Positions 47,201 through 61,213 of a stretch of DNA of 64,000 bases are shown here, piece after piece. The position numbers and the translations under genes were made by a program. How positions within the stretch are numbered: position 1 is the stretch's first letter; every line of letters begins with the position of its first letter. The notes below the pieces were generated by a model. That model made no database searches, was not told the DNA's origin, and saw only the letters and a program-made list of their open reading frames with translations. The DNA is from Globodera rostochiensis (Eukaryota; Nematoda; Chromadorea; Rhabditida; Heteroderidae): contig JAEVLN010000009.1 in assembly GCA_018350325.1 (NCBI GenBank), positions 3,113,559-3,177,558 on the forward strand, written 5' to 3'.

Positions 47201-50200
47201 CAGCTTACGCGCACATTTACCGTAAGCGCAATTAATTTTAGGCCTCCGAGTTTTTTTTCTTCGACTAGCTCACGGAATTTTGCTTTTTTTTGTTAAAAAT
47301 ATTAATAATACACATTTTTGTAAAATAAATTATTGACGGGATTTTTTATAACGGCGAAATTTAGCGGACAACTGAGTAGAGAAAGGACTTGACGACCGAT
47401 CGAGACTTCTTTCAATCGTCTCGATCGCGAATTTTTGAAAAAATCACGAAATATATCGGGAAAAAAATTCACGGAAAAAAATCTCAATCGTTCTTTCTGT
47501 TCAATTAAGCATACTAACTTTTTTTCACCAAACAGGCTGATGACAACGAATCGGACGAGGGCGAAGATGCGGGCGATGTGCCGTTGCCGGAGGAGGAGCC
47601 GATCAGTTTGTTTCGGCGACTCAACACCGCACTTTCGATCCGATCGGTCAACCTGGTCAGTGTGAAAATTAATTGATTATTTGATTGATTGGCATTAAAT
47701 GCCAAAAAAGTTTAAAAATGTTCCAATTTTGCGTTGCCTCTGGGCTTTATTTATATTATGGCAAATAAAATTTGATCTGATTATTTACATTTTTGCCAGG
47801 CCGGTGTGCTCTATCTTGGCATCGATTTGTTGCTGTGCATTGTTTTCATGGCAACCCAAATGGCGGGTGCACGTTGGGTGCAATTGTCCGACATTTTTCG
47901 GTGCATTTTTATAAATTTTAAAATTAAATTGAAATTTTGCTTTATGTATGTACATATGTATCTGATTGAATGCAAATTCGGACTATTTTTTGGGGTTTTT
48001 GAAACAAAAATTCAAAATGTTTGAATTCTTTTTCTTGCCAAGAAGAGCATTACTTTTTTTGAAAAAAATTTTGATACAAAATGCAATAAAATTTTGTTTT
48101 TTTTATCGATAATTATCGATTGATCAGTTGGTATCGCGAAGGCCGTTTCACGGTGTCCCACTCGCAGCTGTGCGCGCTGAACTTTGCCACCAGTTGGGAC
48201 ATTGACAACGGGCGGTCCAACGCGGAATTCCAGGCCAAACGTCTGACGAAGCGCTTCTATTGGCGCTCAATTTTCCAAACTCCATATTATGGGGTCCGTC
48301 TGATTTTTATTTATTTTAATTTTAATTTTACTTTTCCATTTGTTCTAAAAAAATGCTATTTTTGCATTTTTATGCTGCGCTTCATTTTTGCAAATGTTGA
48401 ACCAATATTAAAAAATGGATTTTGGCTTAAATATTAGATTTTAGAAGCCTATGCCTAAGCTCATTTGGCGTTTGTGAATGAAAAAGCTTTAAAACGATTT
48501 AAAAGGCACCATTTACGTCAAAATTATTCAAATTCGAGTTTGGCAAATCGACAAAATGGAGGTGATAATATTCGTTGTTGGCTTGGCCTTAATTACCCCG
48601 TGATCAGAATTAGAGGTTGGAATTTGAAAAATCCTAGACTTTGATCTGGATCAGGATTTTGGAAATGATCTTCAGGATTTTGGAAATGATCTGGATCAGG
48701 ATTTACCTGGATGAAAAAATCCAGGTTTTGGATATGATTCTGGACCTGCTGGAGTCCAGGAAAAAGCAGGTCCTGTGTCCGATCTCTACTCAGAATGTTA
48801 AAATAATTTTCGGCATTTTTTTTTTGCCGGAAATTGGGGCGGGCAATAAAATTATGCTTTTTTCAATATTTTTGTGTCTTCTCAATTTTGCTGTGTTTTT
48901 TTTCAGCTCCAGGCCAACTCGGAGTCGTTTCGTGTGCTTTCCTTCCTCACCCAATTTGTCGGCATTCCCAAGTCCATTCAGACGGCGCCGTTTAAAGATG
49001 TAATAAATTTAATGGCACGGAAACAATAATAAATCATTTAAATTCGAAAAGTTTTAATTTAATTCTTTTTAAGGTGCTCTTCCGTTTGCTGTACAATTTG
49101 AATTTGCCGCGCGCGTTTGAACGCCAACTGAACGCACTGCTCGACGTTCTGCCGCCGCCAATGTTCACAGACTACGGGGCCCTTCGACTGCGCGCCGGCA
49201 TTCCGATGATAGAAAAAGAGTAGCAAAAAATCTAAAATAAAAAACATAACAATTAAAATTTTAAAAAAAAAATTTTGTTGCCAATATATTGCTTAGTAGT
49301 ATTTTAGTTATTTTTGGAATAACATTTTTTCTTGTTTTGTTTTGATATTATTAAATAATTTAAAAGAATTGTTTATCGATATCAAATATTTGAGAAATAA
49401 TCCTTAGGTAATAATAATAATAATATCTTTTCATTTTTTATTTATTTATTTTTACACTTTCGGCTGGAGTACAAAATTTTAAGTCGAGCCCCCCGCCCCC
49501 GGACTTGAAAACAGCGATTGAGAATCTCGAAAAGTTCTCTATAAATCATTCACCGATAAACGAGATCACTGAAATAATGCCGAATAAAATTTTTTTAGTA
49601 AAATTTTGTCTCTCGATCGGTCCGGGGGCTCTTCAAATTTAACTAAAATTAAAATCAATTGGTTAATTTTTTTTAATAATTGTTTTTTTTGCAGTGTTCT
49701 GTTGGAACGCCTTCACTTTGTCGCCACGGGGGTCGGCACCGGAATCAGCGGCGGTTCGCGCGTTGGCTACGTCACCTTTCTGCGTTACGCGTTTGACGAA
49801 CCGTCCGAGGAGCGCATTCGGTTGCGCGAGTACCTCAAAATGTGCAAGGACCGACGACGGCACGTCCCCTGGAAGTGGTGGGGCATTCATAATTAGAGCA
49901 CGAACCAATCGAGACTCCCGATCAAATTTCGATCAAAGAAATTTCCCCGAGATTCTTCGATTTCAAATCATTCGAGGAGTTTTGTAAAATTTAAAAAAAT
50001 CGGTTTTTCATTTTTGTTTCCTATATTTTTTTTTGAAAAAAAGAGAATTCAAATTTCACTATTATAATTTGGATTTTATAAAATTCATTTTTGTGAACAT
50101 AATCAAATTTTACTAACTCCTCATATATTTGAATATTTTCAAACCCACCGATCGAGAATTTTTGTAAATTTCGTTGATTGGATTTTGATTAAAATCTCGA

Positions 50201-53200
50201 AAATATCCCAAAAAATCGGTTTGGCCGCTCTCTACCGAAAAGTGCTCACCCATATGTTTTTATTTGGCGCATTAAAGCGATTTTTTGCATTTTTAAACTA
50301 AAAATTTTGCTAAAATGTTCCCCCAGGCTTCCTTTGCCCAGCGAGCTGAATGCCGCCGCGTTGATGCTGTTCGCGTTGAAAATGTTCTTTGGACTTGGCG
50401 AACAGAGCGATGATGATGATGCCCGTGCCAGCAGGTGTCCTCCTTCAACAGCATGAAGAGATTACATGCACACCCTGGGAATGTAATCGGATTCCGGACA
50501 CTTTTTTGGAGCCGGAATTCCGCACTTTTTGGCAAAAACCCACCGGAAATTTACAAAAATTGGCAGGATTTTTCATTGTTTTTGGGTCAGTTTGGTGGCG
50601 GGTCGACGGTGCCGATGGCGCCCCGAGAAAATTTTGATTTCTTTGTCAAGAAAATGGTCCAAAACCTGCATCGCAGAAGACAAAAAATGATGAAATTTCG
50701 AAATTTTCCGGACATTTTTGGGTCCGGACTTTTTCTTGGGAGCCGGATCACGTTTTTCTGACTTTTTTGGCATCCGGTTACATCCCGGATACACACAGCA
50801 AACTCTTTTACCCTCCCCTCGATAAGGCGGCAGCCCATGGGAGGAGGCGGCGGAGGTGGTCGTGCCGCCGATGTAGCGGAAAATGCCGTCGAGAATGGCG
50901 CCGGCGGCGGTGATGACGAAGCGGAGCCGTTCAACTTCAAGCATTGGCTGCTGCAATTGCAATTGCGCATGCACTGTTGGCAAGGCACACCGGCCCATGT
51001 CGTGCTGGACAAGGGGTAGAGAGTGGGGGGGGGGGGGGAGGGAGTGGCATAATTTGTGCAACAAAAATTACCCTAATTGCTTAAACTGACGCAATTTATC
51101 GAGATTCTCGATCGGTCCTTAAGTCAGGTCCGGGGGGCTCTAATTAAAAATAATTAATAAGAATTTGTTTTTAAATTTAACATTTGCTGCTCAGTTTTTC
51201 CGCCTGCCAATTGGAGCGTTCCAACACCGAAGTTCCCTACCGTCGTCCCGAGGTCAGCGCCATGAACACGTTCAGTTTGGGCGGCTCGCGTCTCTTCCAC
51301 CGCCATCGCAAGCAGGCATTCGCGGGATGCGTGCCAAACATGGTCCTTCCTGCCTAAAAAATCTTTTAATTTCATTAAATATTTGGTAATTAATTTATAA
51401 TAAATTTTTCACAACCGTGTGCAGCATCGCCTTTTTGAAGATTTGTTGCCCAATTGGCACTGTTTGCCCATTTCTCAGTCAGCCTACGTGGCCGTCTCAA
51501 ACGAAGAGCTTTATGGTGTTGTGTTTTAAACAATACGCCAAATTTTGTTTTTCTAATTTTTAGCCCCCCTCCAGCACCAATGCCTTTTGAACCGCGCACT
51601 GCTTGACATTGTGCAGCGTCGGCATCGACGTGACAAGGAGCAAGCGCTTGTCAACCGGCTGCACAAACGGAACATGAACATATTTTTCCGAAATTTTTAT
51701 GTATTTTGAACAAAAATTATTTTTTTTTTTGGAAATTTTTGAATATGAATTTTGTTCAGGGCTCCAATTTGACGCCATATTTTCATCGTCATACCGAACT
51801 GGAAGACGAAGAGGCCTGTTTTTGTTGAGGGGGCACCTTTTTTTGGGGGGGGGGAATAAAATTTGAATTTGACCCCGCCCATTTTGATTGTTTCAAACCC
51901 TTTGAAAATCGCCGATCATTTTTGGCCGACAACAAATTATATGCATTTTTTGTAAAGCCTAGAACTTTTTGCAAATTTGTGATCAGGCTCAAGCACTGCT
52001 GGAGTTGAGAGTGTAGGAGGATCAGAATTTGAAAATTGCCAGAATAAAAATCCCCAAAAATTTCCCGGGAGTCCGAATGCCCCGCGCCCCTTTTTTGAGC
52101 CGCGGAATTCCGGAGTGTCGGGGTTTTTTTTAATTTTAGTGAAAGTTCAAAATTTTTGATTGAAAAAAATGTTTTATTTTCAGCAAATCGGGACGCCTCC
52201 TCTTCAACAACCAGGGACGTAGCTAGAAAAAAATTTCGGAGGGGGGAATTGATCCATCTGAGCGCGGCGCTCAGATGGCATTCCCATTTGAGCGCCAGGA
52301 GCGGCCCGGTGGTGCCGATAGGCGCCGCCGGGAAAATTTTTTTGATTTTTGATGGCAATTTGTTAAGAAAATTGATCAAAAAGCTGTAAAAGTGTAAAAC
52401 AATAGGGTCCCCCCTCTTGTTTTTTTTTTCTGAAATTTCATTTCGGGGGGGGGGGGAATTTCCCCCCCCCCCCCCCGCCCCCCCCCCCTGGCTACGTCCC
52501 TGTCAACAACTGTTCCCATGTGCTGACACATATTTGGTGCTGCTCGTGATTTTTTAATTTTATGTTTTTTTTTGATATTTATATTTTTTTCAGCGCATTC
52601 CACAACCGAAAATTCGCTCCGCACGTGTGACCTCAATTGTGGCCCAACCGTTGCTTCGAATGAAATGGATTCGGGTAGAAAATTTGCCATTTATTCTTTG
52701 AAAAAAAACATTGACCCAGGGCTTTTTGTTGAAAATTTAGCTAAATTTAACTAACTTTTATATTCTTAGTGTACTCTCCATTACTAAAAAATATTATTCC
52801 CTCTCAATGTTCAGGCAATTTTTGCTGCCTCCGAGCACAACATGCCGACTCCGTTCCGTCTACTGCTTCGGCACTTGGCCCTTTGTGTGTCCGAGTGGGA
52901 GGAGGTACATTACCCCACACAAAGAGTAGGGAGTTTAGGGACCCAAAATTTGCCGGGACTCGAGTGACCGCGAGCACGTGACCCCCCCCCCCGAGACTCG
53001 AGAAGAAGCTCCCCAAAAATAAACACTTTTTGAGGCCTCCCCCCGTGACTAGAGCACCAAAAGTACCGAAAATCCCGAAAAAGCGTCGGTACTTTCCCGT
53101 ACCGTCCGATCTCTACCCATGGCGAGATTCTTTACAAAATCAAAATGCCTTAAAAACTTTAAATTTCTCCCGGCCGGCCACTAAAAGCCAATTTATATTA

Positions 53201-53667
53201 ATAAACAAATTCTTAATATATTGTTTTAAATTCACTTTGATTGCCGTTTTCTTCGGACGCAAAAAAAAACAAATAGGGGAGGGGGGGGGGGGGCTTGTCC
53301 ACTACCCGCTACCCGCTCTCTGATGATAATGACAATAATCCCCCCATTTTAACATTATAGTCTCAGTTAAAATTCCGGGGGTGTTTAGCTGCTGTACATG
53401 GCGTTCCTTGTTGTCGAAGCGATGTTCATCGAACTCAGCAACAACAAACGGCGACTGATGAAGCAGCACCCGGCGGGGACAATGGAAGAAGATGATCATC
53501 TACATCACCTGATCTCATCATCATCATCATCCTCGTCATCCGCATCATCGGAAGAAGAACAAGAACATGAACATGGTCAATTATCAGCGGAAGAGGAGGA
53601 GGACGAGGAAGAACACTCGTTCATGATGAGCAGCTCCAGTGAAGACGAAAGGGTTGAAGGCTTTTGA
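44241..53667 (+). CDS. taf1b: TAF1B/Rrn7-like Pol I initiation factor
   Basis: The product is a likely subunit of the factor that loads RNA polymerase I on rDNA. Exon 1 (44,241-44,363) encodes a zinc ribbon, CEACGGTGFTLDSGFYYCRQ then CGEQ, the Rrn7/TAF1B signature. Further exons by splice sites and phase: 45,642-45,749; 46,134-46,247; ~46,356-46,429; ~46,548-46,602; 47,104-47,221; 47,536-47,655; 47,800-47,900 and 48,128-48,293 (cyclin-fold core: GVLYLGIDLLLC, WVQLSDIFRWYREGRF); 48,907-48,999; 49,074-49,219; 49,696-~49,873; 50,327-50,434 (ALMLFALKMFFGL); 50,827-51,015; 51,195-51,342; 51,425-51,515; 51,564-51,700; 51,760-~51,818; ~51,989-52,011; ~52,190-52,211 interrupted; 52,594-52,674; 52,815-52,904; 53,389-53,667. 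The end is a Ser/Asp/Glu tail. Exons 4-5, that at 49,696 and those around 52,000 are uncertain. Two MITEs interrupt it, so it may be a broken allele. Confidence 0.6.
44470..44790 (+). mobile_element. hAT-like MITE in an early TAF1B intron, 321 bp
   Basis: Ends TAGAGCCAGCCCGGATTTTT and AAAAATCCGGGCTCTA with GGGACTAAAAA repeats inside. Flanks CGCATTAA and CTCATTAT agree at 6 of 8 positions, an aged target duplication. It belongs with the TAGAGCCCGG family of 41,814. Confidence 0.75.
45180..45600. repeat. Intronic repeat segment with palindromic motif
   Basis: Contains CCCCTCCGACTCCG/CCTCCGACCCC phrases, a T-rich stretch shared with 43,200 and 44,520, a G run, and GGCGGTGCCGATAGGCGCC at 45,491-45,516. 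A 155-codon frame here is repeat-derived. Confidence 0.6.
46741..46795 (+). repeat. Interstitial nematode telomere-type repeats
   Basis: (TTAGGC)3 at 46,776-46,793, preceded by diverged and inverted copies (AGGCCTAAGCCT). TTAGGC is the nematode telomere unit. Related TTAGGCTTAGGCCTAAGCC fragments occur near 38,130, 55,590, 56,290 and 61,830. Confidence 0.8.
52212..52502 (+). mobile_element. hAT-like MITE inserted in a TAF1B exon, 291 bp
   Basis: Ends CAGGGACGTAGCTAG and CTGGCTACGTCCCTG, target duplication TCAACAAC at 52,204-52,211 and 52,503-52,510. Inside lie the GGTGCCGATAGGCGCCGCC motif, AGGGTCCCCCCTCTTG and G and C runs. The left flank is exon-like, after a TTTTCAG acceptor at 52,190. 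The TIR itself holds GACGTAGCT, which could act as a splice donor. Confidence 0.92.
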
Positions 53668-54958
53668 TGAGAAAAAAGAATTCCAAACAGTCAATCAATA
53701 TTTTGCCATCTTTCATTTCCCAATTTTTCTTTATTTGAAGTTTACATATAAAGCTATTTTTTATATTTTGTATACCCCCTTAGGGCTTGGCCTATTTTTA
53801 GATGTTTTGTCGGTGGTTTTTGGGCTCCCAGAAAAAGCGTCACTGGTGCTTAAAGGACTGTCCTTAACATCCAAGAACTGCCCTTAACATCCAAGAACTG
53901 CCCTTGACGTCCAAGGACTGTCCTTGTATTACGCCGGCTATAGGACATTTCGCCCATTGGACATTTCGTCCGGTAACGAAAAAACGGACGTTTTGGGTTT
54001 TCGGGGGCGTAGAATCTGAATCTAACCTTCTTTTCAACCAATTCCTAAAATCCGAATGCGAAGTTTTAAGATTTGCTTAACTATTTGAAATGTTTGGTAA
54101 TAGCTCTAGTCACTTGTAATTATAACACTCAAAAGCTTCGGCAAATTTCTAAATTTATTGGTACAATCATTTTTGCAACAATGTATTTCGCGCGGTGTTC
54201 GTACGTTTTGCCAACCCAGCAAAAATGGTACTTTTGCCAACTCATCAAAAAACTTAAATTTCAATCGATTTCGAACCCCGGACCCGAATTCGAAGGTTTT
54301 TCGATTTCAAAATTTTTTCGGCATCTTTTGGCCATGCAAATTTCTTCAAAATTTGATTCTTTTTCCATTTAATTGAATTGAGATGTTATATTAATTTATT
54401 AAACGGTTGAAAAACAGACTCCCCTCCCCCCTCTATTAGAGCAACCCTCCATAATATGTGATTCTACCATTTGAGGAGGAAATAAAAGTTGATGATTTCC
54501 GGATTTTACATAATAATTAGACAAATGATTAAATTTTACAAAAAAAAAAACAAAATGTTTCGATCACAAATCAGACATTTATTTTATATCATTACGCTAG
54601 CAACACTGGACTTTGTGCAGCCAGTCGGCTTTGGAACCGCCAAAGGTTTGGTACCGATTGGGGTAAAAAAGTCCATCCATTCCAGGATGATCGCGGCTTA
54701 TTTGTGGCAAAAACGATGGATCTTGAACATAAAAAGTTCAACATTAATCAATTTTAACAAGAATAAAAACATTAATTTAACAATTTGGATTTGTGAAGTT
54801 TAAGGACCATTTCAAATACTTATAGAATTTACTAAAAAACATATAAAAATTTAAATTTGACAATTTGTTTTTAAATTTTAAAATTATTCTATTTATGAAT
54901 GGCGCCCCCAAAGAACCCCTCAATCGTCAAACTGGGTTTTCTGGGGTTTAAAATAAAG
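53668..54958. other. No gene; dispersed repeats
   Basis: After the TAF1B stop come a degenerate ACATCCAAGAACTGCCCTT array (53,860-53,925) and another copy of the ACATTTCGCCC/AAACGGACG family (53,935-54,060). AT-rich sequence follows with short open frames (up to 104 codons) that have no recognisable content. Confidence 0.5.
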
Positions 54959-54969
54959 GTTTTCAATGT

Positions 54970-55215
54970 ATTAGGTTTCCGGAAATCCAGAATGCACTAG
55001 AATTTGGTGTCCCGGAAAGCCAACTAAACCAGAATTAGGCTCTTCGGAATGTCAGTATAGACCAGAATTAGGTTTCCGGAAATCCATAATGCACCAGAAT
55101 TTGATGTCCCGGAAAGCCAACTGAACCAAAATTAGGCTCTTCGGAAAGTCACTATATAGACCAGAATTAGGTTTCCGGAAATCCATAATGCACCAGAATT
55201 TGCTGTCCCAGAAAG
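54970..55215 (-). repeat. 63-bp satellite, small outlying block
   Basis: Three to four units of the GGTTTCCGGAAATCCAGAAT satellite, diverged from the main block at 58,455. It ends beside an A-box-like GGTTTAACCACTGAGCCAT at 55,222. Confidence 0.9.
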
Positions 55216-55326
55216 CCAACTGGTTTAACCACTGAGCCATAATTGCATTGAGTCCGAAAAGTTAAAAATCATTTAAAATTAACCAAAAAAGTCAAATAAC
55301 TAGGGGTGCATAAGCCACCCTGAGAC

Positions 55327-55578
55327 CTAAGAATTCTAACTCTTAGAATAAGGAATTACCAACAACTTTCAGATCTAAGAATTCTAACTCTTAGAATAAG
55401 GAATTACCAACAACTCTCAGATCTAAGAATTCTAACTCTTAGAATAAGGAATTACCAACAACTCTCAGATCTAAGAATTCTAACTCTTAGAATAAGGAAT
55501 TACCAACAACTCTCAGATCTAAGAATTCTAACTCTTAGAATAAGGAATTACCAACAACTCTCAGATCTAAGAATTCTA
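55327..55578 (+). repeat. 48-bp tandem repeat, five units
   Basis: CTAAGAATTCTAACTCTTAG starts at 55,327, 55,375, 55,423, 55,471, 55,519 and 55,567 (last one partial), a fixed 48-bp period with almost no divergence. Each unit contains the palindrome AATTCTAACTCTTAGAAT. Confidence 0.97.
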
Positions 55579-55846
55579 GTTTGGGGTATGTTAGGCTTAG
55601 GCCTAAGCCATTGGGGTTTGTTATGCATGTATGGTAGCGGGTAAAACGACAAAAGGTAAGGTAGCCAATTGGACAAAATGTACGGTGCGATATTATCCAG
55701 AATAAAAAAATTACATCCATAAATTTCTCAAAAGTTTGACAAAATCTTTATATTTTATATTTGAGCACAATTTAAAATTAATAAACGCAACTTTCTTACA
55801 AGGAATGGTCGTCTAAAGTTTTTTATTTATTGGTTGTCATTTGAAT

Positions 55847-55998
55847 TAGGGTTCCTCCCCGACCCCTCGGGGGCGGGAAAGTCGGGGGTCGGGGACGAAA
55901 ACCCCGACCAACAAAGTCGGGGTCGGGGACGAAAACCCTGACCAAAAAAGTCGGGGTTTTTCCAGCAAAAACCCCGAAAAATTTAAAAAGGAACCCTA
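55847..55998 (+). mobile_element. hAT-like MITE, 152 bp, exact 8-bp TSD
   Basis: Ends TAGGGTTCC and GGAACCCTA, target duplication ATTTGAAT at 55,839-55,846 and 55,999-56,006. The interior repeats GTCGGGGTCGGGGACGAAAA. A partial relative with CCTCGGGGGCGGGAAAGTCG lies at 56,565-56,600. Confidence 0.92.
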
Positions 55999-56006
55999 AT
56001 TTGAAT

Positions 56007-56650
56007 AGTTGATAAGTCTTGCAAAGTTAAAGTATAAGCAAATATAATGTCCGTTTAATGCTGACTACTTCTTGCACTCTATCGACTTCATTCTGCCGTA
56101 TTGATGCTCAAAAACATTCAGTTTTTCGGCTCCCCAGATCGAAAATGGAGTCGGCCCTCTGTCTTCACATTCGCCATTCTTCTCGTCAAAATGCTAAAAA
56201 CGTTTTTTTAAATGTTATTTTTAGGGTTGGTCCCTAAGCGCCCGCAAAAAGTAGAATAACTGGGGAAAAGTTACAGATTTAGGGGATTAGGCTTAGGCCT
56301 AAGCCACCCTGGGTCGAGGTTCGTTAGGCTTATTAGGCAAAAAATAGTGGACCGCCCTCCGTCTCGCCCCACTATTTGCTCCGGCGATTCATTTAGGGGA
56401 ACAAGTAGTCTCCACCGTTACTATTCTTACATTTATATTGCAATTGTTTAACTATAAGGATTACCAATTACATATATCATTTATTAAAAATTAATAAAAA
56501 ATTAAGTTTTAAAAAGTTTTTAAATCATTTTTTTAGTGTCGCATTTTCCGGCTACCGGTCCCTGATCCCTCGGGGGCGGGAAAGTCGGGGAGGCCGGGGT
56601 TTGCCATGTCGAAGATCGGGGTCGAGGAGGACCCAATTTTGGGGCTATTC
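56007..56650. other. No gene
   Basis: AT-rich spacer with a TTAGGCTTAGGCCTAAGCC fragment near 56,285 and the partial CCTCGGGGGCGGG repeat. No exon-like sequence seen. Confidence 0.5.
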
Positions 56651-56654
56651 AAAA

Positions 56655-58454
<1,800 letters not shown>

Positions 58455-60440
58455 TCCAGAATGCACCAGAATTTGCTGTCACGGAAAGCTAACTGAACCA
58501 GAATTAGGTTTCCGGAAATCCAGAATGCACCAGAATTTGTTTCCCGGAAAGCCAACTGAACCAGAATTAGGTTTCCGGAAATCCAGAATTCACCAGAATT
58601 TGTGTCCCGGAAAGCCAACTGAACCAGAATTAGGTTTCCGGAAATCCAGAATGCACCAGAATTTGTTTCCCGGAAAGCCAACTGAACCAGAATTAGGTTT
58701 CCGGAAATCCAGAATTCACCAGAATTTGTGTCCCGGAAAGCCAACTGAACCAGAATTAGGTTTCCGGAAATCCAGAATTCACCAGAATTTGCTGTCCCGG
58801 AAAGCCAACTGAACCAGAATTACGTTTCCGGAAATCAAGAATGCACCAGAATTTGTTTCCCGGAAAGCCAACCAGAATTAGGTTTCCCGAAATCCAGAAT
58901 GCACCAGAATTTGCTGTCCCGAAAAGCTAACTGAACCAGAATTACGTTTCCGGAAATCAAGAATGCACCAGAATTTGTTTCCCGGAAAGCCAACTGAACC
59001 AGAATTAGGTTTCCGGAAATCCAGAATGCACCAGAATTTGTTTCCCGGAAAGCCAACTGAACCAGAATTAGGTTTCCGGAAATCCAGAATGCACCAGAAT
59101 TTGCTGTCCCGTAAAGCCAACTGAACCAGAATTAGGTTTCCGGAAATCAAAAATGCACCAGAATTTGTTTCCCGGAAAGCCAACTGAACCAGAATTAGGT
59201 TTCCCGAAATCCAGAATGCACCATGCTGTCCCGAAAAGCCAACTGAACCAGAATTAGGTTTCCGGAAATCCAGAATGCACCAGAATTTGCTGTCACGGAA
59301 AGCTAACTGAACCAGAATTAGGTTTCCGGAAATCCAGAATTCACCAGAATTTGTGTCCCGGAAAGCCAACTGAACCAGAATTAGGTTTCCGGAAATCCAG
59401 AATTCACCAGAATTTGCTGTCCCGGAAAGCCAACTGAACCAGAATTACGTTTCCGGAAATCAAGAATGCACCAGAATTTGTTTCCCGAAAAGCCAACTGA
59501 ACCAGAATTAGGTTTCCGGAAATCCAGAATGCACCAGAATTTGTTTCCCGGAAAGCCAACTGAACCAGAATTAGGTTTCCGGAAATCCAGAATTCACCAG
59601 AATTTGCTGTCCCGGAAAGCCAACTGAACCAGAATTAGGTTTCCGGAAATCCAGAATGCACCAGAATTTGTTTCCCGGAAAGCCAACTGAACCAGAATTA
59701 GGTTTCCGGAAATCCAGAATTCACCAGAATTTGCTGTCCCGTAAAGCCAACTGAACCAGAATTAGGTTTCCCGAAATCCAGAATGCAACAGAATTTGCTG
59801 TCACGGAAAGCCAACTGAACCAGAATTAGGTTTCCGGAAATCCAGAATTCACCAGAATTTGCTGTCCCGTAAAGCCAACTGAACCAGAATTAGGTTTCCC
59901 GAAATCCAGAATGCACCAGAATTTGCTGTCACGGAAAGCCAACTGAACCAGAATTAGGTTTCCGGAAATCCAGAATTCACCAGAATTTGCTGTCCCGGAA
60001 AGCCAACTGAACCAGAATTAGGTTTCCGGAAATCCAGAATGCACCAGAATTCGTTTCCCGGAAAGCCAACTGAACCAGAATTAGGTTTCCGGAAATCAAG
60101 AATGCACCAGAATTTGTTTCCCGGAAAGCCAACTGAACCAGAATTAGGTTTCCGGAAATCCAGAATGCACCAGAATTTGTTTCCCGGAAAGCCAACTGAC
60201 CAGAATTAGGTTTCCCGAAATCCAGAATGCACCAGAATTTGCTGTCCCGTAAAGCCAACTGAACCAGAATTAGGTTTCCGGAAATCCAGAATGCACCAGA
60301 ATTTGTGTCCCGGAAAGCCAACTGAACCAGAATTAGGTTTCCCGAAATCCAGAATGCACCAGAATTTGTTTCCCGGAAAGCCAACTGAACCAGAATTAGG
60401 TTTCCCGAAATCCAGAATACACCAGAATTTGCTAGTGCTG
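58455..60440 (-). repeat. 63-bp satellite, main block
   Basis: About 31 units of 63-65 bp with AACCAGAATTAGGTTTCCGG, AAATCCAGAATGCACCAG and AAAGCCAACTG. Unit variants differ in TTTGTTTCCC, TTTGTGTCCC and TTTGCTGTCCC. On the minus strand it gives 21-residue periodic frames, which are repeat artefacts. Confidence 0.97.
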
Positions 60441-61213
60441 AAATGTGTGGACTATAGCGGTGATTCATTCATAGAGATGGTAATCAAATCACATTTCGTA
60501 GGCTATCACAAATTTTTAATAATTTTTTCGACCATAACTTTGTTCTGTGCCAAGGCATTAAATTCAACTCAAATATTTTTAATTGAGCCTTAAAATGAGC
60601 TATTTATCTAAACAGCCTATTCCAATTGGGGGACAAGCGGTACAATCAAACGCCTCGTCCCACACTGAAAACCAAGTTCTTACTTAACGCATCATTTTCA
60701 TATTTAAAAAAAAATTTCTAATGATTCAAAAATCAAAAAGGTAGAATTTTTCAAAAATCATGTTTTTGAAGTAAGAAGCTTCACATATTTTATAAAATTA
60801 AGTTAAGCGGTTGAAATAAGAAATAAACAAAAAAAAAAATTCAAGCTAGCCTAATGAAATTAATTCAAAAATTAAATATGACAAAACAAAATTTTGTTAT
60901 TTAAATAAAATAAAATTTGAAATTGACGATTCGACACTCTGATCAGAAATCGGAAGCGTTGTTATGTAAGACTCTACTAATTCAACATTTAAACGCATTT
61001 GTTAAAAATAAATAAAAGACAAAAACGAATATGTCTTTGATGATTCATTTACTTTAAGACCTTTTCAATTTCTTTGATTGTGAATTTTTCATTGTATTTC
61101 CATCAAAGACAACAAAAATGTGCACAATGATGCCTCATTTGCCATGCACATTCCATTCATTACCTTGTTCATCAAATATTTATTCATTCAATTAGCACAA
61201 AATTCTATCCAAA
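60441..61213. other. Intergenic, upstream of galactosyltransferase
   Basis: Unique AT-rich sequence without exon-like stretches. It should hold the promoter of the gene starting at 61,214, but no element is clear. Confidence 0.5.

Noticed and set aside
50293..51064. Minus-strand frames of 80-163 residues (Cys/His/Pro-rich)
   Set aside because: They are antisense to TAF1B exons with matching splice sites and phase on the plus strand.
58835..60468. Frames of 73-163 residues with a 21-residue period on the minus strand
   Set aside because: The 63-bp satellite has a period divisible by three; variants with other lengths break the frame. No start context or codon constraint was seen.
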